Positions 38,723 to 50,900 of a stretch of DNA of 64,000 nt are shown piece after piece. Numbering within the stretch: the first letter of the stretch is position 1; the number at the start of each line of letters is the position of its first letter. The translations under genes were made by a program, and so were the position numbers. The notes below the pieces were generated by a model. That model saw only the letters and a program-made list of their open reading frames with translations, did not search any database and was not told where the DNA came from. The stretch is from Owenia fusiformis (lineage: Eukaryota; Annelida; Polychaeta; Sabellida; Oweniidae): NCBI GenBank assembly GCA_903813345.2, contig CAIIXF020000001.1, positions 54,269,885 to 54,333,884 of the forward strand. The letters run 5' to 3'.

Positions 38723-39125
38723 ATCTTTTAAAATGCTCAATCCAAAATTACAAATCATTGCAATGATATAATACATGTAGCCTTCTTTTAAAATGCTTAA
38801 TCCAAAATTACAAATCATTGCATGGATATATATACATGTAGCCTTCTTTTAAAATGCTTAATCCAAAATTACAAATCATTGCACGGATATATACATGTAG
38901 CCTTCTTTTAAAATGTTCAATCCAAAATTACAAATCATTGCAATGATATAATACATGTAGCCTTCTTTTAAAATGCTTAATCCAAAATTACAAATCATTG
39001 CATGGATATATATACATGTAGCCTTCTTTTAAAATGCTTAATCCAAAATTACAAATCATTGCACGGATATATACATGTAGCCTTCTTTTAAAATGTTCAA
39101 TCCAAAATTACAAATCATTGCAAGA
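38723..39125. repeat. ~59-bp satellite with a three-unit higher-order period
   Basis: Seven units of 'ttttaaaatgcttaatccaa' plus 'aattacaaatcattgca' plus a variable 'ggatatatatacatgtag'. Variants run A-B-C-A-B-C-A (endings caatgatataatac, catggatatatatac, cacggatatatac), so a ~179-bp trimer was duplicated. Confidence 0.9.
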
Positions 39126-40126
39126 AGGATATATTAGCCTGTACATTTTTTTGCATTAAATAATGTACCCATAAAACTGTTTGGGAATGGAATTATCTTT
39201 TGTATTAGTTAATAAAAATACAAAATGAAATCCTGTGCTAGGGGCTGATGTGAAAAATTCACTATTGCCATCCAGATATTTATTTTATTTTCAATTTTAA
39301 TTTGTATATTGTTTTAATTCTAGCCTATACTGGCATTGGTGTAAACTGTAGAGTGGTCCAAAAACAGAACCGATCAAAATTTAAATCATTCCTGAAATAC
39401 CAATGCAATCAGCTTTATATCAAAACTATGGCATCAATCACGTTTCGTCTCGGTATGGACAATCCGATAATACGAGTACCTATTTATTTATTGTCTGTCT
39501 GTTTTGAACTGTTCTCTATACAATTTAATATTGGTGCTATATGTAGCTTCCTCTTAGCTAGCCTTTATTAGACTGGAATGACTTCCAGAACCTTATTCAA
39601 CAGAATCTAGCACAATGTTGTTGAAGTGTCCTTAAATCTAAGATATGATTTTTCTTGATGTTGATTTTCTTAAAATTACCATTACCTACTGGAGGTCCCA
39701 GAAAGTTTTAATAAATTACAAAAATGTTTGTTAAAATATAAATCATTTATTTCTGTAAATAATTGTTAAATCAGTCATAATAATACTGCATAGTGTAAAA
39801 TTGTTATACAAATGTTTTCTTATTGTAAATATTGCTATAAAATTGGTCACCATTTATAAATCAACACACCCGTCAATAAATGTCACACATGTAATACAAA
39901 TGACATGAACACAATGGAAATAGCAAAATAATATCATATTAAATCAAAAGTACATGTGATACAAGTAATCATACATCATTGTACATGTCTCTTTAATCAA
40001 TCAAATCTGTTTGCAGTGTCACATTTAAGGAAAAATATAATATCAGTGGACAATATGTGATTAAAATATCTCTATAGAAATATTGAAACAGACTATGTAT
40101 AAAGAGTGAGAATATCTTTAGAATAA
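39126..40126. other. Stretch between satellite and MITE
   Basis: AT-rich with no gene or bounded repeat seen. Confidence 0.4.
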
Positions 40127-40600
40127 TATCATGGGCTTTCAATAACGCAAATGCAATTAGGTAGTTACCAGTTTCACCACCAGGTGGCTCGCTCGGGTCA
40201 GATAGCATGGCGGGTATAGTAGAAAGTTCCCTTTAACTTAGATTACATCTGTTTTAGTGGTTCAATTTTCATATAGCCCTAGTGTATCGAATAGTTATGC
40301 AAATTAAAGTATGTCCAGTAAAAGAAAATGTTATGTGTCCAATACAAGAAAAGATATTTCACTTTTTGTGATTTTGTAACATCGAGTCTATGAGGAATCA
40401 ACCCGAACTAGAAGTCACATTTTCAAAAAATATTAAAATTTCAAAGTTGATAAACAATTTTCGAAACCATATTTTTTGATGTATTTTTACATGTAGATTT
40501 CAAATATGACATCACTTTGACTGAATTTTGAATATTTAATGACGTAAATGAAGATCATTTCTACTCGCATCTAGTCTATTAGAGTTGAAAGCCCATGATA
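40127..40600. mobile_element. 474-bp element with 16-bp terminal inverted repeats
   Basis: TATCATGGGCTTTCAA at 40127-40142 is perfectly inverted at 40585-40600. The minus strand has an open frame through the left end (MLSDPSEPPGGETGNYLIAF...), which I do not recognise. The target duplication is unclear because the flanks are low-complexity ATT. Confidence 0.5.
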
Positions 40601-41545
40601 ATATTATTATTATTATTTTATTCACCTTTATAACGGTGGCACACCTCAAAAGGGTGCTATACATATATGAAACATTTTACAATCAGTCTTTCAATTTAAT
40701 ATGAATTTTGTTTAAAAATCTCTTGGTAAGAAAATCAAATTTAAAACCAATTTCATGCCCATAATTCAAAAATACATCATTACCAAGCAGCCAATGTAGT
40801 TTTGAGTCTTCTGGTAAGGTTAAAAATTCATTCCATACAGGAGATGGAAGTGTTGATTTGAAATCATTGAATAGGGCAAGGCGTCAGGACTGAAAAATGA
40901 CATTTAAGCAATCTATGACGAAGGTCATCCCTACATTCATCATTGCATAATAGACAAATGCCAGTTCCCTTGCCCCATCTTTCTAAATCAGCCTGTAACA
41001 TAAAACAGCCAGTCCTGGCTCTAAACTTAAGCTGGGTGAGGTAAAAATCCTTTCTATTGTTCATATATAGCTCCATACCAGGGTGTTGTTTGACATCCTT
41101 ATAAAAACTAAGTGAAGACTGGGTTCCAATATTTTCTTGAAAATTAAAGATATCTTGATCATCCGAAATGACCTTATATGACCTTATATTTCGGAACATA
41201 ACACCTTCAAGACCCCTGTCCATTAAAATATCATGCACATTATTCATATATTTCCAAGATAATATTTTGCCTTGGTTATGACATATTTTAAGCATACTTT
41301 GAAAAACTACATTTAAAAGGCTATTTCGAGTGTTCATCTTGAGGTATGTGAAATATATGAGGTATGTCTTCAATTTCACGCATAATTGGTGTCCAGCACA
41401 AGTCACCAAAAAGGGCATTTGTGGCTGGTTTACAGCGAAGTTGTAGGAGTGCTCTAGCAAGGTTATATTGAGCTGACTTAAGGTTTACTAGTTTTATTGA
41501 CCAGCCAGACACCACAGCCATGTGTCAGAGCTGGGAGAACCATGG
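40601..41545 (-). pseudogene. LINE 3' fragment, minus strand
   Basis: Two overlapping minus-strand frames (41521-41321 and 41460-40864), separated by a frameshift, encode the region after the reverse transcriptase domain. They end in RWGKGTGICLLCNDECRDD..H..LKCHF, a Cys/His finger-like end. The element finishes in an (AAT)n tail, seen as ATTATTATT at about 40603-40617. Truncated and dead. Confidence 0.75.
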
Positions 41546-41978
41546 TTCTGTAAATACTTTGTCCAAAATTAAGCCTGTTAACATTGTTATGCTTGGCTAA
41601 TGTATACCTCATGTAACCAGTCATAGCAAATCTTTCAGAATTGTGTAATTCTGATTTGAAAGATTACAATAAATTTCAACATGGTTAACATAAAAATCAA
41701 AAGACTAAATTGATTAAATGCTTAAGAAAAAGATACAGATTGCAAAAACATTGGTATACAATGTATACATGTATGTTTCCAGCCTGTCAGCAGACAAGAC
41801 TGCATTGTTATTCTTAATCGATGCCTGTTGGCACTTGTAATTTTGGCACATCAAACTACTTTGATATCATACACCATGTACACCTGGTATACTCCAAACC
41901 TAATATTCTCTATATTCACTCTAATCTTGTTAATTTTAAGCTCTGGTCTTGTGACTAAAAACACCTTCATTGCTTTGT

Positions 41979-44900
41979 TTAGTCAACCTTTGTATTTGTG
42001 GTTGTCATTTCTGCTTTATAGCTGTTCTTTCCAGTCACAATATTTAGACTTTGTACTGCCCAAACTGCTGTGAATGCAATAAACAGTCCCTGTAGAATGT
42101 GCAGTATGACAGGTACAGTGTCTAGTTGACTAACAATGTACATGTTAATACCACAGAATGCAGCACATCTCAAACACTCTAGAACAGGTCCATGCGGCCT
42201 ACAAAACACACAAAATTTGAGAAATTTAAAAAATGTCTCTCAAGTGAACTCTGCAATGTAAATGCTTTTAACCAGTCTTGTAGCAATCACATTTCAAAGA
42301 TTTAACATTCATGGTCATGCCTGTTTGCAGGCTTCATTATGTATGTATTTTGTTAACCTCCGGTTAAGTTGAGCAGTTTTCGTTAATATTATATAAAATT
42401 AGAGCAGTTTTTGCCATTTTCGGTGAATTTGTAAAAGTGACCGATTGACCACCACTATATGCTTATTCGCAAAAAGAGGTTGGAGCTGGGATTGGACATA
42501 TGAGGTCTTGCTGTACCTAAGGTAGCAAAAGAATATAATTTATCTACATAATGCATCAGTTGACTTACTGTTGGTCCAAGATGGCCCCTGAAGTGTACAA
42601 TGTGAACATGAGGAAAAAAGCAGCTAGCAGAACTGTACTTTGAGACATCCCCTGAAAATAAAAGTACACACTACAGATATTCAAAACAGGATTCTTATTA
42701 TCCCACCGAACGAAGTTCGAGGGGGATATAGAAAAGCCGTCCGTCCATCCGTTCGTCCGTCCGTTCTTCCGTCCGTCCGTTCTTCCGTCCTTCCGTTCGT
42801 CCGTCCGTCCGTTCGTGTGTCCGGGCAATAACTCAAATACCGGTTGACGGATTTCATTCAAATTTTATAGGCTTATGCCTTATGGGTGTAGGACCTCTGC
42901 TCGAGAAGGAATTTTCAATATGGCCACTTAATTCAAAATGGCGGCCATTTTTCGGAAAAAATATGATCTTTAATAACTCAAATACTAGTGGATGGATTTG
43001 GTTCAAAATTTATATGCTGTTGCCTGGGTACAAAGGAGCCTTGCTCAAGAAGACATTTTCAAGATGGCCACCAAATTTCAAAATGGCGGCCATTTTTCGT
43101 AAAAATCCGTTATCTTTGATAACTCAAATACCATTGAATGGATTTGGTTCAAATTTTAGATGCTGATGCCTAGGGACATAGGAGCTCTGATCGAGAAAGG
43201 ATTTTCAAGATGGCAGTTAAATTTCAAAATGGCGGCCGTTTTTCGTAAAAAAACATTATCTTTGATAACTCAATTACCATTGAATGGATTTAGTTAAAAT
43301 TTTACATGATGATGCCTAGGAACATAGGAGCTCTGCTCGAGAAGGGATTTTCAAGGTGGTAGCTAAATTTCAAAATGGCCGCCATTTTTCATAAAAGAAC
43401 GTAACCTTTGATAACTCGAAAACCAGTTGATGGATTTGGTTCAAATTCTTTATGCTGATGCCTAGAGACAAAGAAGTTCTGCTCAAAAATAAATTTTCAA
43501 GATGGCCCCTGAATTTTAAAATGGCCGCCATTTTTCGTAAAAAAATGTAATTAATGATAACTCAAATACCAGTGGATGGATTTGGTTCCAATTTTATATG
43601 CTGATGTTTAGGGAAAAAGGAGATCTGCTTCAGAAGAAATTTTAAAGGCGTTAGCTGAATTTCAAAATGGCTGCCATTTTTCATTAAAAAAGTAATCTTT
43701 GATAACCCAAATACAAAGTACCATTGGACTGACATTCTTTGCTAAAGAAGAAATCTAAAGATGACAGCTGAATTTCAAAATGGCAACCATGTTTCATAAA
43801 AACATAATCTTTGATAATTCAAATACCAGTGGATGAATTTGGCTCAAATTTTTTATCAAAACATGTTTTGTTCGGTGGGATTTGCTACTCCGTGGAGTTG
43901 CTGTTTTTCTAGTTGTACATGTTCAGGTACAGTACATGTGAATAACTGATGTACATGTATATATATACAAAAGCGCATTGATATCTTGATCTTTATCTGT
44001 CTTGATGGTGACAAAAATCTTTATATTTACCAATTTCCTGAGAGTCAATTCTTGGTTTATCCCCAATGTGATGAAGAACTGGATATAGACATAGACATTT
44101 ACCCACAATGGGTTCATTTTGTTGTAAGTCTGGACTGGAGCTTTCACCTATAACACATAATTTACCCTAATCAATACTAAAGAGAAAGACAAGCTCTTAC
44201 ACTGACTTACATGGATACTATAAAGTACAAAATTTGCTAGACTGTTGATGAGTCTTACTAACTTGGGGGCATCATTCACAGATAATTATGAAATACTTGC
44301 AAAATTCACTCAATCATTGTACAATATAGTATAGTACATGTAGCTTGATCTAGCTATCCGCAATGTTGTATCTGAACTTGATATTTTCTATCATTCATTT
44401 ATTTTTTGGAATATTTAATGGGGTATGTAGGACTATACATATGTAGTATAATTCATGTAAGGCGCTTCTATTTCATTTCTTTGTTCTTGCAGGTCAGATA
44501 TATAGACTTATATTATTGTATGTTCTCTACAGTTGTGCTTTCTCAATATATGACAAGATGCCACACCACAAATGTACAGTATGTTATACTAATCTAATCT
44601 AACTTTTTACTGAAATCACCCTGACGCTTTTATACAAAAAAAACATACATACCTCTGGAAGGTCATTAGGGTCTCCAAGTCGGAGATTAGGTTTTTCCGG
44701 AGTCCACCCGGGACCTTTGAATATGACTGAGAGCTTGTTTGACAGACCAGGGGTAGAGCACAACAAACCCCACATATACTTTAAATGGCCTAACTGAAAT
44801 TATAAGACATCAAACATTGGAGCATTTAACATTCAGGACATAGGCCAAGATGATATGGGTAAGAATGATTCACATTACAGTGAAACCTGTAAAGTTGAAC

Positions 44901-47900
44901 ATCTCTGTAAGAAGAACCCTTCAGAGTCCCAAGACCAATTGTCGTAATAATAAATGAACCTCTATTGGTGGAACACCTCCCAAGTGGGACACTTATTAGA
45001 GGTACCAAATGTGTTACTGTACTAAATGAGAATGGCTTTAGTTTTAGAATGTTTTCATGTTTTAATTGTACATTCAATGAACTTGCACTGGTCATGGCTT
45101 ACCAAGCAAAAAATGAGAAAAGTATATTAAGTAATAAAAATGTGTACAAAGTGACCCATCAAAATGCAATCCATGAATAAAAATGCCAATAACTTCCAGT
45201 TTTAAATTAACTACTAGACATTAGGCACAAGGGATCTTCAGTCTATATTCATCTGGACTGACAAATTTCAAAACTTAACACTAAATACTAACTCACTCAT
45301 TTAAAAACATACAGCATCTCATGTCTTGCTATAAATAGCAAGGCATTATTAGAGATAAATACAGACACACGATTATTGGACAAGTACACAGGCAAATTAC
45401 ATCGGACCCCGTACAAGCCCGTACGGAGCTCGTTGTGTCACCGAACCCTGTACAGCCTCATACGGGCCTCGTAAGGAGTCTCGTAATTGCTTGTAATTTT
45501 CGAGCCTCATAACAGCTTGTGAGTACAAGGCCTGTAATAGCTTGTAATTTTCGTATGGTGCCCGTAACGAGCCCCGTAATAAATCGTAATTTTCAATCTC
45601 CGTACTTGCTCGTATTGTGCCTGTTACGAGGCCCGTAATGGCTCGTAATTTTCGACCACTGTACTTGCCCGTACAAGGCTCATAAGGAGTCTTGTAATTG
45701 CTCATTTATTTTGATAAACATTTTTTGATCAATGAAATAAAATACAGCACACTTGAGAAATGGTATTTCAATTATATCTAATTATGAATTAATATGTCCT
45801 CAATTATTTCAAAATGTGATGTAAATAAATGTTATTGTTATCGAATGTGTAAATAAAAAACATCACTCTGAAGTGATTAAACACACAGCATGTTCTGGAT
45901 ATACATGAATCATGTAGCATGACAGCAATTAATTACGAGCCTCGTACATGCTCGGACGGGCCTCGAAAACAACAATTATGAGCATCGTACGAGCTTGCAC
46001 GGGCCTTGAAAACAAGCTTCGTACGGGCACGTACGAGGATGGTGCTCCTCTTTGCCCGTAATGACTTGTAATTCTCGAGGCTCGTATAAGCTTGTATGGC
46101 GCCCGATGTAATTTGCCTGTGTACATGTAATGGCAAAGGAAGCAGTCACTTTAAAAGTTCAAGCATAATCCTATTGATGTATTATAGAGGTATATACCAT
46201 ACCTGTATGATATCCATTTGCCAGGTGTTGATTGGATGTACCAGACCATACACAACCTCCTCATCTTCCTGGCCAAATGTTCCTAAAATAGAATTAAAAT
46301 GTTCCTAAACACTGTCATGGAGAATGGTAAAATTGGCAAAATGTTCCTTAATACAATGAAGAATGGCAAAATGTTCCTTAATACAATGAAGAATGGTATT
46401 ATTATATCCGGTACCATTTCAGGATCTAGCTCAATCAAAGTCCTCAAGTGCCTAAACTGGTTACCGCTCGAAACTAGAAGATCCCACCGCCGCATGAACA
46501 TGATGTATAGTGTCACAAATGGAAATAGTCCAAATTATATACTTGACATCTTCAGAAAGTTCCAACGTCCTGACAATAGACGCGTTCTTCGCAACAAACC
46601 ATCATATATCCTCCCCGCAAAACGTGCTATTATTAAATCAAAATCATGTGTTTACAGAAGTATAAACGAATGGAATGATCTACCTCTGAAAATCAAACAA
46701 TCAAACACACTTGATACATTTAAACGTCAAATGGCCTCAAAATCACTACCAACTCCTATAATAGCAAGTTTTTCATTAAATCTTACTAGACATCGGGAAA
46801 AACTCTTGAACCAACTCCGATGCGACCTAGTCCTCCAAGCGCAACTACACTCACATAATTTTAACAATGTTAATTCCCCAATGTGCGCTTGCGAACTAGA
46901 ATCAGAAACACTCAACCATTTTCTTTTCAGATGCCCCCTCCATGTAGATGATTTCAAGTTGCTTAATGATAAAATAACACGTGAAATTCCAATGATAAAG
47001 TTTAACTCTCTAACTCGAGCCAATAAGGCTAACACTTTACTATTTGGTCATCATCTCTGTAATAAAAATGAAAATTCATGTATCATCAAATCATTTGCTG
47101 AATATCTAGACATAGCATTTTCTAACCGCTGAGTCATTCCTTAGAGCACCACCAACATGCTACTAGTCGTGCGAGCCTCACTTGGCTGTATACCTTCAAC
47201 TATGTAACACCGATGTACGTCAACTCCTATATTTCTGTAAACATGGCTCATAATGTCAAGTTGACCGAGCCACTGACTTAAATACTAAATAAATAAAAAA
47301 AAAAAAAAAAAAAGAATGGCAAAATGTTCCTTAATACAATGAAAATTGGCAAAATGTTCCTTAATACAATTAAGAATGGCAAAATGTTAATAATACAATG
47401 AAGAATGTCAAAATGTTCCTTAATACTATGAAAATGGCAAAATGTTCCACAATACAATATAGAATCAAACACACCTAAATACACCGTAGAATAGCAAAAT
47501 ATTCCTAAATACTGAAATCCTGAACAATGTCTAATGGCAAAATGTTCTAAAAAAAAGAATAAAGGTAGTCTCTCAGCTTTTCAACCACATTGATGTTTCC
47601 ATAACCACGAACCCATAAGATTGGTGATCCTCTAAATCCAATTAGAATACTATCAAGATATGAGACATTTCTACACTGGATAAATATGTCTCAAATAACG
47701 TAGGACAACACAGATTAATATTTATGTGTGGAATGCTAAGTTAGTAAAACTACTCACAGGACATTCTAGTACAGATCATTAATAGACGAGACAGGACACC
47801 ACGGATACATAAATACTCGAGATTAGATACATCTTGTCTAATAACATATAATTAATAACCAAACATAAATTATAGATTTCAATGATTTGGCACCTACGGG

Positions 47901-50900
47901 CGGCATCTGCAGTGTTAGCAATTGTTGTATTTATAACTAACATAATAATTCTTCAATTATCATTGACCACAACTGGCCCTGAGGATGATTTATTAAATCA
48001 GTGATATAATACGTCACTGATAATAAATAAACATACAAATTACAAAATAACAAAAAACCTGTGACAAAATAATTGTATAAGCTCAAAAGGAATATCTAAG
48101 GTAGTATCCTTAATTGGAGGGTGAGGTGGGAGGGGGAAGAAAAACTGACTTGTTACTTCTAAATCAGAAGGTACAATGAACACAGTAATTTATGCGGGAA
48201 TTTATTTTCCCAATCACGGAAAGTGACGAAGATTGCCGACGACACTTTCACGAGATTGGTGATCCTCTAAATCCAATTAGAATACTATCAAGATATGAGA
48301 CATTTCTACACTGGATAAATATGTCTCAAATAACGTAGGACAACACAGATTAATATTTATGTGTGGAATGCTAAGTTAGTAAAACTACTCACAGGACATT
48401 CTAGTACAGATCATTAATAGACGAGACAGGACACCACGGATACATAAATACTCGAGATTAGATACATCTTGTCTAATAACATATAATTAATAACCAAACA
48501 TAAATTATAGATTTCAATGATTTGGCACCTACGGGCGGCATCTGCAGTGTTAGCAATTGTTGTATTTATAACTAACATAATAATTCTTCAATTATCATTG
48601 ACCACACTGCAAACTGGCCCAAAAGCGCCCGCAATGCACACTAGGGTAAAAGCTGCTAAAATTGAACTTTCTTATGTCAAGCAAGTTGGGTGATTAATTA
48701 CACCCTGGTAGGCCAGTAGCATATGTTTACTAAGCTTGCTGCTGTGTAGCCCTATTAACAATATTAACACTTTTGAATTTCAAAATAACGGTTTTGGTCA
48801 ATTCTAGCAAGAATATACAAAAGTTTGTGACATGACTGTTAGCAAGAGATGACCGGGTTAATTTCAGGGTTCAAAATTGATTTGTTTTTAAACTTCTGTT
48901 CTGAAATTATGCTAAATCAGAATAAAGTTAAAATCTACTTTTTGTACGGGTAATTCTAGAGCATTTTCTAAAATCTTCTCTTGGTGAAACACATGATTAA
49001 CAATACTTTGCAACAATATTTTTTTATAAAGTTGGATCCATATTATGAAGGACAGTATATTGCACTTCAAAATCAAAATATAAAGCTATAGTAGCAAGTA
49101 TAAAGACAAGAAAATGACACATAAAAAACAAAAACACACATAAATCTGAAGGTAATTGATATTCAATACTTCATAAACAATACTTTGCAACTATTTATTT
49201 TTGCAAAGTTGGATCTATGCTATTGAGATAAGTCTGTAGTACATAGAAATCAAAATATAAACATGTAGTAACAAATATTAAGTACCTATAATATATATTT
49301 TATATATTCACTCGAACAATCCTTGTGTTAATGGTAAAATACTATAGCAAAACGGAAAGTTCTACGTACATTGATCTTGTTAAGGTACATATTTCCTAAA
49401 GTCAAAATTGTTACTAAAAGAAAAGAATTATGGATGGTGAAAGATATTTGAAAAGTCTAATTGCAAGTAAAATTTTGTTGAAATAAGTAGTTGCAAAAGT
49501 GCTTTAATTGTAACATTTTACCAGTGGAGAAATAGAAATTCCAAGAAATTGTTTCTATCTGAAAATTCAAATGTTATATTTGAGAAATGACCCACACTTC
49601 TTAATGAGTAATATCTAGGAGTTTTACTGGATCAATTTTCTTAAAGTCCCCATCTAAAGTTTAAACCACTTTGGCTTATATTGTAGTCTTACCCAATGTT
49701 ATCAAAGTGTGATATGTGAAACTTTTTTTTTAAATTTCAAAAAGTGGTTTTTGATAGACTTTTTTGTTCCAAAATTTGTGAATTTATTTAAAACTAACTT
49801 TTAGAGGTCACACATATCTATTAATTAGCCAAAACCCATACCAATGCATAGCATTCATCCTCGCAGGTTTTTTGCCCAAAAAATTAAGAAAATCGGTTCA
49901 TAAATAAGCGAGAAATGAACTTATCAGTGCATGAAAATGGTTCCGAGAAAAATGCATTTAAAAATTCTAGTTCTCATAGAAACCAATGGTACAATGATAT
50001 CTAAAACATAATATATTCTTCCTTTTAACCTGGTTAGACAATCAACATTGGTATATTATTGAAGTCTAGCATATTCAGAAAAGAATGACATCGAAAAAAA
50101 AATTTCTATTTTTTCAAAAAGTTTTTGTTACCTTTGTGACATCACTAATGTTTCAAAATATTTTTGATATGCTAAAACATTAAAGTGGCCTATTACACGG
50201 TGTATAACCCAAACGCTCCTACATGCATGACGGAGCGTTACATTTACGCGGAAACGCTCCGGAGCGAAATAAAATGGCGGCTAATGAAGATTCTACTATC
50301 ACCGTAAGTATTGTTTCTCTCGTTTCTCTTACATATCATATGTCATGGTGAAATATTATGTACCATTCGATGAACAATACCGTGAGCAAAGATCTTATTT
50401 ATTCAACTTCTGGTGGTAAACTGTTATTTGCTTGATCAAAGCTCCGTAGTGTAGATCGAACGAATCTGAAGATGACAATTTGACCACAAATTACGAATTA
50501 AACTAGTATTTCTATGAAAACGTTAATCTTTCTGTTTAAGTAGTAGATCACAAACTCGTATATTCTCATTTCCTAAAATCCCAGTCCAAATCCATTACAT
50601 GTTCTCGAGAAATCGCTTGTTTTCCTCGAAACGCTCCGTCGATTTAGACCACAATTTTAGAAACGCTCTTACCATTTTGTTTTGATATCATTTTCAGATT
50701 ATTAGAGAAGAGTTCCAAATCGAATCTATCTCTCAAAAACGTGTTGTACTTGTTAGGCAAATTGAAACATCTGAACCTGGTGGTGCTAAACGTGCAACTA
50801 GCTGATTAAAGCCTATAGATTAGATGATGTCATACCTACATATGTGCTAAATCATAAAACTATAGAAAAAAACGAAAAGTTATATGTGAATTAATCTTTC

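Noticed and set aside
39993-40208. Minus-strand frame MLSDPSEPPGGETGNYLIAF...
   Set aside because: It looks coding at its start but crosses the terminal repeat of the 474-bp element, and the rest is low-complexity. No start or splice context supports a gene.
45397-46136. Several overlapping minus-strand frames with repeated 'YKLLRGSLRAPYE'-like text
   Set aside because: Repeat translation of the GTAC-rich TIR element, open in several frames at once.
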